In this document: positions 40,958 through 50,785 of the stretch, one piece after another
Layout of the letters: the number at the start of each line of letters is the position of its first letter
Position numbering within the stretch: the first letter of the stretch is position 1
Assembly: GCF_901538265.1 (NCBI RefSeq)
Contig: NZ_LR593886.1
Location: 6,593,738-6,657,737 of the forward strand
Source: Gemmata massiliana
GTDB taxonomy: Bacteria > Planctomycetota > Planctomycetia > Gemmatales > Gemmataceae
DNA: 64,000 bases
Direction of reading: 5' to 3'
Made by a program: the position numbers and the translations under genes
Notes under the pieces: model-generated
Told to the model about the DNA's origin: nothing
The model's input: the letters and a program-made list of their open reading frames with translations, nothing else
The model's database searches: none

Positions 40958-41440
40958 CGCTTTTAGTGCTGGGTACTTGCAGTTGCTACACTTCACGCCA
41001 TCGTACCAACTCTCGTATCCGCAACCCGGGCACGGTGGACGACTCGCCGGTCGAGTTGTTGGAGTTTGATCGGCTGAGGTTGGGCAATCGGTTGGGAAGC
41101 CCGTTAGTATCCCTTGAAGCAGCACACCGACCAGGTAACCGGGAAGGCTGGCAACGAGTTGCACGACCACCAGTTCCAGCGTCCAGACGCTCTCCCGGTG
41201 CTGTGTGTAGTAGCACACCGCGAACAAACCGAGGGGTCCGGCAAGAAGGCCACCGAAGGTGCCGGCAACGGCCGGCCGAGGGCACATGAGAAGGCCGCCG
41301 AATGCACCGCCGATCGTCGCGCAAACGAGCGCTGTGGGCAACGATAAGGAGATGCCCATCCCGAAACCGGCCAGTTCCAAAGCGGGCCACCCGCAGAGGA
41401 CAACGAAGACAATAATGCCGACCTGTTGCCGGCCGCTCAT
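40922..41440 (-). CDS. Multi-pass membrane protein with C-terminal zinc ribbon, in cassette-like array
   Basis: 172 aa from the ATG at 41440 (AAGGGG five bases upstream). Four hydrophobic segments (VGIIVFVVLCGWPALELAGF, ISLSLPTALVCATIGGAFGG, VAGTFGGLLAGPLGLFAVCY, LELVVVQLVASLPGYLVGVL) are followed by a Thr/Pro linker and a small ribbon CPGCGYESWYDGVKCSNC (C-x2-C-x10-C-x2-C, zinc-binding by pattern). The last residues overlap attC-like site c. Function unknown. Confidence 0.66.
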   Translation of the reverse strand: MSGRQQVGIIVFVVLCGWPALELAGFGMGISLSLPTALVCATIGGAFGGLLMCPRPAVAGTFGGLLAGPLGLFAVCYYTQHRESVWTLELVVVQLVASLPGYLVGVLLQGILTGFPTDCPTSADQTPTTRPASRPPCPGCGYESWYDGVKCSNCKYPALKAAEPDTTPDPAT

Positions 41441-41498
41441 CTCGTCCCCTTTTGGCGATCGGCGATTGCCCATGAAGGTGCGCTCGTGAGAATAGTAG

Positions 41499-41593
41499 GT
41501 CGAACGACACAGCTCACCGGTCGGCAGCCCGGAGAGCGACGAACTTTCAGAAACAATCCACGTGCCCCGGTCCGGTGTAGCAGCGGGTTCGGC
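41499..41593 (-). repeat. attC-like site d
   Basis: On the minus strand it runs from GCCGAAC (41593-41587) to GTTCGAC (41505-41499), 95 bp, starting 25 bp after the stop of 41619-41954. The inner words CACCGG and CCGGTG are complementary. The left part matches site c (CTACACCGGACC) and site a (CTACACTGGACC). Confidence 0.62.
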
Positions 41594-41618
41594 CGGTCTT
41601 GAGGGCCACGACCGCGAG

Positions 41619-41954
41619 TTACACGGAATCGTGTTCGTCGACCCAGTGATCCCCGCCCTTGAGATCGACCCGCCGCCAGCCGTCACCGGGCCAATACCCA
41701 TCAGGGAAAACCGCAATGAGCGTATCGGGGTGGGCACCGACTGTGCGGAGGACGTCACACACCCGGGCCAACCATTCCTCGACGTCCGCGCCGTCGGGAA
41801 TCCCGAGATAGACATCGGTCGAACCGTCCGACGGCGTGCCGAAACCGAGGTACTCGGCGAGCGGAGAGAAGAACGCCATCATATCGTCCTCCGTCTCGAA
41901 CCGCCCCGCACCCGGCGGCGGGGCCGGGAACATGATGTTGACGGTGACCGCCAC
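41619..41954 (-). CDS. Hypothetical protein in cassette-like array
   Basis: 111 aa from GTG 41954, with AGAGGG upstream. Acidic, soluble: VTVNIMFPAPPPGAGRFETE, DMMAFFSPLAEYLGFGT, STDVYLGIPDGADVEEWLAR, DTLIAVFPDGYWPGDGWRRV. The strand-helix alternation with YLG.PDG suggests a small ferredoxin-like alpha/beta fold. No family recognised. It is followed on its strand by attC-like site d and preceded by GTTCGGC (41977-41971), which could be the end box of a further site. Confidence 0.6.
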   Translation of the reverse strand: MAVTVNIMFPAPPPGAGRFETEDDMMAFFSPLAEYLGFGTPSDGSTDVYLGIPDGADVEEWLARVCDVLRTVGAHPDTLIAVFPDGYWPGDGWRRVDLKGGDHWVDEHDSV

Positions 41955-41970
41955 CCCGTGCCCTCTTCTT

Positions 41971-42089
41971 GCCGAACTAATAACTGGTTTGCCGGTCGGC
42001 GCCCGTACTCGTTTGCCACCTCAAGCAAACGAGTACGGGCGCCGACCGGCAATTGTTGATGCAACGTCCAGTAGGGTAACACATTCGCC
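41971..42089 (-). repeat. Possible attC-like site g containing a large hairpin
   Basis: GTTCGGC at 41977-41971 and GGCGAAT at 42089-42083 (minus strand) bound 119 bp whose centre is the 28-bp-arm palindrome 41989-42052. This size and build would suit an attC site with a long terminal stem. It equally suits an ordinary terminator of the sigma gene upstream, so it is low confidence. Confidence 0.35.
41989..42052. terminator. Hairpin with 28-bp perfect arms downstream of ECF sigma gene
   Basis: The arms 41989-42016 and 42025-42052 are exact reverse complements (they include TTGCCGGTCGGCGCCCGTAC) with an 8-base loop. It lies 89 bp past the stop of the sigma gene 42141-43523 and ahead of 41619-41954 on the same strand. 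Confidence 0.75.
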
Positions 42090-42140
42090 ACCCCGCTCAA
42101 GCGGGAACTGGCCCGTGAATAAGCCGGCTCCTCCAGTCGC

Positions 42141-43523
42141 TCAGGGCTTCTTCCGCCAGACGGTGTCTCCGGTTCCAAAGTACACGTTCGCGAACCACTG
42201 GGAATACTTGTCCGGGTCCGTCAGGATCAGGTGGAAGTGCCCGGGGTTCTCCATGCCGTGTACCAGGGTGAACTCGCCCTCCTGCTTGTCCAGGTTCTGC
42301 ATTTGCAGGTCGAGCGTCCCCGTCGCGGCCCCGGCGGAGGTCGACGCCGTCAGGTAGAAGTAGAGTTTGCCCTTCTGACCGGCCGGCAGTTTGTACTTCC
42401 CGCGCACCAGGTACTGGCCGCCGATCTCGATCTTCGGCCGCGTGCCCCAGACCTCGCGGATCTCGATGCGCCCGCCGTCGCGTGTCTCCGTGTCGCCGAT
42501 CTCGAACGCGACCCGGTGCTTGAACCGCTCGGCCAGGGCGCCGGCCGCGCCGTCGCGCCCGGCGGGAACCTCCTGCTCCAGTTTGGCGAGCTTCTGCTGG
42601 AGCTGTTGGAGCTGCTGCTTCGCCTCCGCCACCCGCTCGCGCACGTCGTCCGGGTTCGCCCGCGCCTTCTCCTGCGCCGCCGGTTCAGTCGCCCCGGTCG
42701 TCGAAACTACCTCCAGGGCGGTGACCCCGAAAACGAGCGTCGCCGCGGTCACGAGTTTCGTGAGGAACATAGATCGCCCTACTCCTTCCGTTAATGGAAT
42801 GCCCTGGCCCGAAAAAGCGACATTCGCACTCGCCCCGTCGGTTGCGGTCCGGACCGTCGAAGCGATCAGCCTAGCGGAGACACCAGCCGAGGCCGCACCA
42901 CCCGCAAGCGCGGCCGCCACCAGAGCCGCGGCGAACCCGCGATGGGCCAACCGCCGAGCTAGGATGCTCCGCCCGCGCGCGAGCCGGCTCGCCACCGTCC
43001 CCTCGGCCCACCCGAGTTGCTCGGCCACTTCCCGCCGCGTCTTGCCCTCCAGATCGCACAGGACGACCGCGACCCGGTACCGCTCCGCCAGTCGCCCCAA
43101 TTCTTCGTCCAGTACGTGCCGGAGTTCGGCCGGCGGCCCCTCTGGAATTGTCTCTCGCGGGGGTACCGTCGCTTCCTTGACCCGACGGCGCGCGACCGCG
43201 TTCCTGACCTCCAGGGACGTGCGGGTGGCGACCCCGTGGAGCCAGTTGGCGATGGCATCGGGTGATCGAAGAGAAGCGGCCCGGCGGACGAACACGAGAA
43301 AGGTGATCTGGAAGGCGTCTTCGGCGTCCGGCTCGTTGCGGAGGATGCGGCGGCAGACGCCCAGCACCATCGGACCGTGCCGGCGGACGAGAGCCTCGAA
43401 CGCGGTCCCGTCCCGGTTCCGGACGTAGCGCTCCCACAACTCGGCGTCTACCAAGCCCGCCGCGTGTCGGCGAGCCAGTGCGCCGCCCAGTCGCCGAACG
43501 GCCTCACTCAATTGCGTCGGCAC
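42141..43523 (-). CDS. Membrane-tethered ECF sigma factor (2 of 4)
   Basis: 460 aa from GTG 43523, behind GAGGAGAGGAACG. Region 2 at about 35-100 (TAFEALVRRHGPMVLGVCRR, AEDAFQITFLVFVRRAASLR), and region 4 at about 137-195 (GRLAERYRVAVVLCDLEGKT, EQLGWAEGTVASRLARGRSI). A hydrophobic stretch, then the family linker (IPLTEGVGRSMFLTKLV) and a transmembrane helix (TAATLVFGVTALEVVSTTG). The outer part has a coiled coil (AEAKQQLQQLQQKLAKLEQE) and a beta domain ending in NYFVNVYFGTGDTVWR-like strands (about 300-460). Same ECF01-Gob build as 35658, 50786 and 60671, but with an unrelated outer domain. Confidence 0.88.
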   Translation of the reverse strand: MPTQLSEAVRRLGGALARRHAAGLVDAELWERYVRNRDGTAFEALVRRHGPMVLGVCRRILRNEPDAEDAFQITFLVFVRRAASLRSPDAIANWLHGVATRTSLEVRNAVARRRVKEATVPPRETIPEGPPAELRHVLDEELGRLAERYRVAVVLCDLEGKTRREVAEQLGWAEGTVASRLARGRSILARRLAHRGFAAALVAAALAGGAASAGVSARLIASTVRTATDGASANVAFSGQGIPLTEGVGRSMFLTKLVTAATLVFGVTALEVVSTTGATEPAAQEKARANPDDVRERVAEAKQQLQQLQQKLAKLEQEVPAGRDGAAGALAERFKHRVAFEIGDTETRDGGRIEIREVWGTRPKIEIGGQYLVRGKYKLPAGQKGKLYFYLTASTSAGAATGTLDLQMQNLDKQEGEFTLVHGMENPGHFHLILTDPDKYSQWFANVYFGTGDTVWRKKP

Positions 43524-43769
43524 CGTTCCTCTCCTCGGATGATGGGATTCCTTTCACCCTTCATACTGGGTCGAGGAGAGCGGTTTGTTCCACTTTTTTT
43601 GTTTCCCAGTGCCCGCGGAGACGCCCGTCGGTACTCGATCGGGACAAGCGAGCGTCGATCACTTCCCGGGAGACTGACCCTGGTCAGAAGCAAGATGCGA
43701 ACCCAGGTGACCGGACGGGCAACGGATCGGCCCGCGTATAGAGGCTCGAGATGATGAATGGGCTGCGGT

Positions 43770-44207
43770 TCACAATCCGAGTGCTTTCATGAAGCTCGGG
43801 AAATCGGGGGCCATGACCTTCCACGTATTCGACCGGCCGCCCTCCGACCAGCAGAGGCGAATAACCCTCGGATTGTTCGGGCTCTCTCGGTAGTCGAGGA
43901 AGATGGGGGCATCGGAACCCAGCCCGAAATCGCCTATGTCGATGGCCGCTTCTGGCACGAGTTGGTCTAACGCACCGAATCGGTAGTAGAAGTTGGCACC
44001 CTCACCCACCAAGCTCATTGCAACCGTGGCAAACGGGGGCGGGTAGAGGCAGATGCTCGACTCGCCCGGAGCAAGCGCTTGAATACGCTCCTCGGGGACT
44101 AACGACTTGAGGTTCTGACGGTTCACCTCGTCTGCCGTTCGCGGCCACCGCCCGGTCTCAAGTGCCTCCAAGAGGAGAGCCGGAATCGCTAAACCACCAA
44201 CGATCAT
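43770..44207 (-). CDS. SUKH (SMI1/KNR4)-like protein
   Basis: 145 aa from the ATG at 44207, with GGAGGT eight bases upstream. The C-terminal pattern SDAPIFLDYRESPNNPRVIR, then LCWSEG and a closing APDFPSFMKALGL is typical of planctomycete SMI1/KNR4-fold proteins (strand, D-Y-R, R-V-x-R-L-x-W, and the final helix F..FL..LGL). SUKH proteins often act as immunity proteins for nuclease toxins, but many stand alone, as here. No toxin gene is adjacent. It is on the same strand as the cassette-like array but separated from it by a sigma gene. Confidence 0.68.
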   Translation of the reverse strand: MIVGGLAIPALLLEALETGRWPRTADEVNRQNLKSLVPEERIQALAPGESSICLYPPPFATVAMSLVGEGANFYYRFGALDQLVPEAAIDIGDFGLGSDAPIFLDYRESPNNPRVIRLCWSEGGRSNTWKVMAPDFPSFMKALGL

Positions 44208-44333
44208 GGTCCGCACCTCCGCGACCGTGGCAGGAAAAGAACGCCATCGGCTCGAGAGTAACCGGAACCCGGAGCGGTTACAACGGAGCGCGCATCACGA
44301 ATGCGTTTCTGCCCCGACCGGCTGGCGATTCCC

Positions 44334-45080
44334 CTAAACCTGGAGGCGCGAAAACGCCCGCGCGCCGAGCGCGAGAAACACCCCGGCGAGGACCGCCAGA
44401 ATCGCGAAGTCGGTCCCCAGCCCGAAGTGCGACTGGTTGATGAACGCGCCCCGCAGCCCGTCCACGCCATACGAGAGCGGGTCCAGGCGCGTGGTCACGG
44501 TGAGCGCCGCCGGCAGGTTCGACAGCGGGTACAGGGCGCCCGAGAGGAAGAAGATCGGCATCACCAGGAAGTTCATCACCAACTGGAACCCCTGCATGTC
44601 CTTCAGCGTCGCCCCGATGATGGTGCCCAGCGCGGCGAACACGACCGCGATCAGCGCCATGAACAGGGCGCCCAGGAGCCCCCCGGCCGCGTCGTGGGGG
44701 CGGAACCCGGCGATCAGGCACACCGTCAGCACGAGCGTGCCCTGGGCCAGCGCCGTCGTCGCGCCGCCGAGCGTGCGCCCCACCATGATCTGGATGCGCG
44801 GCACCGGGGCGACGAGCGTCTCCTTGAGGAACCCGAACTGCCGGTCCCACAGCAGGCCCGCGCCCGAGAAGATCGAGGAGAACAGGATCGTCATCCCGAC
44901 CACGCCCGGCGCGACGAACTGGAGGTAGTCGCCCTGGCCGGCGCGCTCGAACACCGGCCCCAGGCCGAACCCGAGCACCAGCAGGTACATCAGCGGCTGG
45001 CCGAGCGACGCGAGCACCTGCGCCCGCGAGCGCAGGTACCGCTTCACCTCCCGCAGCCACAGCGCGTATACCACCGCCAT
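44334..45080 (-). CDS. ABC-2 type transporter permease (DrrB-like)
   Basis: 248 aa with six hydrophobic segments (LASLGQPLMYLLVLGFGLGP, APGVVGMTILFSSIFSGAGL, ALAQGTLVLTVCLIAGF, GGLLGALFMALIAVVFAALG, LVMNFLVMPIFFLSGALYPL, TDFAILAVLAGVFLALGARA). Motifs RQFGFLKETLVAPVPR and MNFLVMPIFFLSGALYPLSN are typical of the DrrB/NodJ permease family for drug or polysaccharide export. Its ATG immediately follows the stop of the ATPase gene (TGAATG), so the two are translated together. Confidence 0.93.
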   Translation of the reverse strand: MAVVYALWLREVKRYLRSRAQVLASLGQPLMYLLVLGFGLGPVFERAGQGDYLQFVAPGVVGMTILFSSIFSGAGLLWDRQFGFLKETLVAPVPRIQIMVGRTLGGATTALAQGTLVLTVCLIAGFRPHDAAGGLLGALFMALIAVVFAALGTIIGATLKDMQGFQLVMNFLVMPIFFLSGALYPLSNLPAALTVTTRLDPLSYGVDGLRGAFINQSHFGLGTDFAILAVLAGVFLALGARAFSRLQV

Positions 45081-45866
45081 TCACTTCCTCCACATCCGCG
45101 CCATCTGGCGCATCTGGTCCGCGGAGCCGGCGGACTCGTCGCGGATCGACGTGCCGGTCAGCGCGAGGAACGCCTGTTCGAGCGACTCGGTCCCGGTCTG
45201 CTGCTTCAGCTCCTGCGGGGAGCCCTGGGCCACGATGCGCCCGTGGTCTATAATCGCGATCCGGCCCGCGACGCGCTCGGCCTCGTCCATGTAGTGCGTC
45301 GTCAGGAACACCGTGACGCCCTCGGTGCCGTTCAGGTGCTTCACGTGGGTCCAGAGCTGGTTGCGACTCTGCGGGTCGAGCCCCAGGGTCGGCTCGTCGA
45401 GGAACAGGATCTTCGGCGTGTGCAATAGCCCGCGCGCGATTTCCAGTCGGCGCTTCATCCCGCCGGAGAACGTCTTGACGCGGTCGTTGCGCCGGTCCCA
45501 GAGTTCAAACAGCGTGAGCAGCGTCTGGGTGCGCTCGACGCGGACCTTCCGGGGGACGTGGTAGAGCACGCCGTGCAGGTCCATGTTCTCGCGCGCGGTC
45601 AGGTCGTGGTCGAGGCTCGGGTCCTGGAACACGATCCCGAACCGGCGCCGGACCTCCAGCGGGTGGGTCGCGGGGTCGAGGCCGTCGATGGTGATGGAGC
45701 CGCTCGTGGGGCGCAGGAGCGTCGTGAGCATCTGAATGGTGGTCGTCTTGCCCGCCCCGTTGGGTCCGAGGAACGCGAAGATCTCGCCCGGCTCAACGGC
45801 GAACGTGATCCCGGCGACGGCGGTGACCTCGCCGAAGGTCTTGGTCAGTTCATGCACGCGGATCAT
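45081..45866 (-). CDS. ABC transporter ATP-binding protein (DrrA-like)
   Basis: 261 aa from the ATG at 45866, with GGGAGGT upstream; the longer frame to 45980 has no ribosome site. Walker A GPNGAGKT, Q-loop in VFQDPSLDHD, ABC signature FSGGMKRRLEIARGLLH, Walker B ILFLDEPTLGLDP and the switch His in LTTHYMDEAE are all intact. The C-terminus ALTGTSIRDESA is characteristic of the daunorubicin-resistance DrrA subfamily. It energises the permease encoded next. The substrate is unknown, but DrrAB systems export hydrophobic compounds. Confidence 0.95.
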   Translation of the reverse strand: MIRVHELTKTFGEVTAVAGITFAVEPGEIFAFLGPNGAGKTTTIQMLTTLLRPTSGSITIDGLDPATHPLEVRRRFGIVFQDPSLDHDLTARENMDLHGVLYHVPRKVRVERTQTLLTLFELWDRRNDRVKTFSGGMKRRLEIARGLLHTPKILFLDEPTLGLDPQSRNQLWTHVKHLNGTEGVTVFLTTHYMDEAERVAGRIAIIDHGRIVAQGSPQELKQQTGTESLEQAFLALTGTSIRDESAGSADQMRQMARMWRK

Positions 45867-46040
45867 CGGCACCTCCCGAGTGTGAATCCTAGGTGGCCCC
45901 GGGCCGCGCGTCCGCGCGACGATCGGGCGCTTATTGGCGCAATCCGATCCGCTCCACAACCGGGGCAGTCGAATCGCCAACGAGTGCCCAGCGCAAACGT
46001 TTCACGTGCAGTGCTCGACCGCCGTTCTGCGAGACCGTTC

Positions 46041-47837
46041 ATGAAAATCGTTCCCCGCGTGCCGTTCCTGTTCGCGTTGCCGCTCCTGGTTTGCGCCACG
46101 AGCGGACCGGGCGCCGCGGCCGATCCCGCACCGACGCTCGCGGAAATTCTCAAAGACTACGAATCGCTCGGGCTGCCGCTCCCGCCCAAAACCGCCAAGT
46201 TCGTGCGGTACCGGGGCTTCGCGCGCGAAGAAGATGAGCCGGTGGGATACGGGCTCGCGTTTGAACTCAAACCGGGCACGAAGACCGAAAACCCGGTGCT
46301 CCTGGACGGAACCTACGAGTGGCACACCGAGCGCGACCCGCGCGCGCAGGAGGTGAAACCGAACCGCGACGCGCTCAAGGGCACCGAATTCTCCGCGGAC
46401 GAGGCGCTGGTTCTCGCCGTCCAGTGCCAGTCGCGCGGGTGGACCGATCTGGCCCAGGCGCTCTACGAGCGGAGCCAGAAACAGAGCGAGAAGAGCCCCC
46501 GGGAGCTGCTGACGGACCGGGCCGTGGGGTACTGGTGGGGGAACGTGACTCACCCCACGATCGACCGCGCCATCGTGATCAAGCGCCTCAAAGAATTGAT
46601 GAGGCGCGATCCCAAGTTAGACGACGAGGCCAGTCGCGAGCTGATGCGCGGGCTGGAACTGGCACTCGTCCCGAGCACGGCCAAGCCCGGGAGCGCCGAG
46701 GCACTCATTGACGCGCTGGTGGACTACCACGCGGAAATCGGCCGCGAGATCATTTCCCCGCACGGTCCCGCGTATTGGCGGATCGCCGAACTGGGATTCG
46801 ATGCCGTTCCCGCGCTGATCGAGCACCTGGGGGACGACCGACTGACGCGGGCCGCGATGGTCGGGTTCAACAACTTCGGAACCTGGAACCTGCGCGTCGG
46901 AGACGTAGTCGGCGACCTCCTGGAGGGGTTGGCCGCCGAAAAATTAGCGCGCGGCACCGACAAGGAGGACGTCGGCGGGGGCTGGCTCCGGCGGCAACAG
47001 GGCTGGCGCATCAGGAAAGTCGCCGCAACGGAGTGGTGGGCAAAGGCGCAAAAGCAGGGCGAAGAGGCGTACTTGTTGGATCGCGTTCTCCCGTCCGCGC
47101 CCGAACGTGACCGGCGCGCCGGGGCTAACGAGCACCTACTGCGGGTGATCGCGGCCAAGTACCCCAAACAGGTACCGGTCCTTTACCGGAAGGTGCTGGA
47201 CCAGCGCCCCGAACTCGACAGTTCGGCTCTCGTCGAAACGCTGGCCCGGGGTTCCACCCCGGTGAAGGACAAGCTCGATCTGCTCGCGCGCGGTGCCGAA
47301 CATAAGGACTACGCGCACCGACTGCCGGCACTGCGGGAAATCAAGAAACTGGACCAGAAGCGATTCGACGCCCTGCTGCTCGCAACCATTGAGAACTTCC
47401 CGAAGGACGTGCCCGGTAAGTACGCGCTCTGCAACGCGGGGCCGATTGCCGCGCTCGCGATCGAGTCGACCGACCCGCGGGTGTGGGCCGTGCTGGAGAA
47501 GGTCGCGAAGCGGTCCGCTCTCGGGGTACGGATGGAACTGCTGAGCGAGTTCGGCGATCCGCAAGAACTGCGGCACCGGGTAGAGCGGTTACGGCTACTG
47601 GCGGCCTTTCTCGACGACTCCGAACTCCAGGACGTCAAAGCCGACGAGCGGTTCGTTATTCCGAACGGGGGGTACCGGCACGACCGGATCGAGGTGCGGG
47701 ACTACGTCGCACTCGACCTCGCGGACCTGCTCGAAATCAAGGTCAAGCCCAAGGACGTCCGCACGCCGGCGGAATGGGCCGAGATCCGCGCCAAGGTTCG
47801 CGAGAGTCTGAAGCGCGAACTCGACAAAATGAAGTGA
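46041..47837 (+). CDS. Large exported protein of unknown function
   Basis: 598 aa from the ATG at 46041. Signal peptide KIVPRVPFLFALPLLVCATS then GAAADPAP. The mature protein is soluble and largely helical. One segment is HEAT-like (IAELGFDAVPALIEHLGDDR, LTRAAMVGFNNFGTWNL), which suggests a protein-binding solenoid. C-terminal charged helix (TPAEWAEIRAKVRESLKREL). No catalytic motif was seen. It starts 174 bp from the divergent ABC transporter genes. Confidence 0.7.
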   Translation: MKIVPRVPFLFALPLLVCATSGPGAAADPAPTLAEILKDYESLGLPLPPKTAKFVRYRGFAREEDEPVGYGLAFELKPGTKTENPVLLDGTYEWHTERDPRAQEVKPNRDALKGTEFSADEALVLAVQCQSRGWTDLAQALYERSQKQSEKSPRELLTDRAVGYWWGNVTHPTIDRAIVIKRLKELMRRDPKLDDEASRELMRGLELALVPSTAKPGSAEALIDALVDYHAEIGREIISPHGPAYWRIAELGFDAVPALIEHLGDDRLTRAAMVGFNNFGTWNLRVGDVVGDLLEGLAAEKLARGTDKEDVGGGWLRRQQGWRIRKVAATEWWAKAQKQGEEAYLLDRVLPSAPERDRRAGANEHLLRVIAAKYPKQVPVLYRKVLDQRPELDSSALVETLARGSTPVKDKLDLLARGAEHKDYAHRLPALREIKKLDQKRFDALLLATIENFPKDVPGKYALCNAGPIAALAIESTDPRVWAVLEKVAKRSALGVRMELLSEFGDPQELRHRVERLRLLAAFLDDSELQDVKADERFVIPNGGYRHDRIEVRDYVALDLADLLEIKVKPKDVRTPAEWAEIRAKVRESLKRELDKMK

Positions 47838-47908
47838 TTCGCGCCCAGCGCCTGCGGTGTTTCCGGAACGTACCGACTCGGGAACCCAAGATCAGAGCTG
47901 GCCGCCCG

Positions 47909-49741
<1,833 letters not shown>

Positions 49742-49834
49742 GCGTGAAGGCTCCGAGCGCGGTTGGGCGCGGGCTACGCAGGAAGCAATTTCCGCGCCCG
49801 AGTAACGACGTGTCACGAGCTCGGACAGCGCTTC

Positions 49835-50575
49835 TCAGGACCGGAGCCGACCGAGCGCGAACCGCACACCGTCGAGCAGGACGTCCGGGCCGCGCCGGTC
49901 GAGGGCCAGCACGCGGCGGTTACCGTTTGCGTCGTCGAGCCGCAGCGCCGGGCGCCCGCTCACATCAACCACGTCCCACGAGCCGACCGCGTGCTCGCGC
50001 CCGGTGCGGCTCGCGGACAGTCCGCCCGCGCCGACCGTCACCTGAGTTTCCTTCACCCACTCGTAGATCCCGTCGGGCCGGAGCGCGTACCGCTCCTCGA
50101 CCGTGTACCCGCCCGCACCGGGCGTGCTGCGGTACGCATCGGCGCTGACCAGCGCGGCCCCGGACAGCACCGCGATCCAGGCTTCCATCGCCGGACTCAC
50201 GAAGCTCACGTACCCGAGGAGCCGCGCGCACTCGCGCCGCAATTCGGGTTCGGCCAAACGTGCGTGGTTGAACGGCGCGAGGAGGAACAGCTCGGCAGTG
50301 TCCGGGTTGCGGATCGCCCCGATGAACGGAACGGCCGGGTCGCGGCGGTTGAGGATCGTGGCCCCGTTCGCGCCGACCGGCCCGAGTGCGGCCATCAGTT
50401 CGTACTGTGACGCCAGATCGCCCGCGGGGTCGTCGGCCGGGTCCGCGCGGGTCACGCCCAGCCCGAACTGCCCGTGGACCGGCCCGAACAGGTACACGCC
50501 CGGCGCGGACGCCAGCCCGCACTCGGCCGGCGCGTCGATGAGCATCCGGAACTCGGGAATTCGCAGCACACCCAT
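49835..50575 (-). CDS. Hypothetical protein upstream of GH15
   Basis: About 246 aa. AGGAG precedes the start, which is either ATG 50575 or GTG 50569, the latter with the better spacing. Blocks: LIDAPAECGLASAPGVYLFG, PADDPAGDLASQYELMAALG, SPAMEAWIAVLSGAALVSAD, YALRPDGIYEWVKETQVTVG, and a C-terminal beta part (VGSWDVVDVSGRPALRLDDA) that resembles a lipocalin-like strand set. No family recognised. It is divergent from the sigma factor gene at 50786 and upstream of the GH15 gene on the same strand, so a link to glucan metabolism is possible but unproven. Confidence 0.6.
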   Translation of the reverse strand: MGVLRIPEFRMLIDAPAECGLASAPGVYLFGPVHGQFGLGVTRADPADDPAGDLASQYELMAALGPVGANGATILNRRDPAVPFIGAIRNPDTAELFLLAPFNHARLAEPELRRECARLLGYVSFVSPAMEAWIAVLSGAALVSADAYRSTPGAGGYTVEERYALRPDGIYEWVKETQVTVGAGGLSASRTGREHAVGSWDVVDVSGRPALRLDDANGNRRVLALDRRGPDVLLDGVRFALGRLRS

Positions 50576-50785
50576 CTCCTGAAACTGGTGAACCCCGTCC
50601 TCGACCGCGCGACACTCGGTCTGACTGTAGCCAGCCGCGGTGAGGCGGGCCAGCGGACTCTTAATCAGCGAGCCGTTAAAATGAGACCGCCGCAAAAAAC
50701 GTGGACACCGGACCGGTTCGACTGGAACTACTTCACAGCGTATCCGACCGCGAGACGGGTGGTGATCGTGGCGCAGACGACCGAA

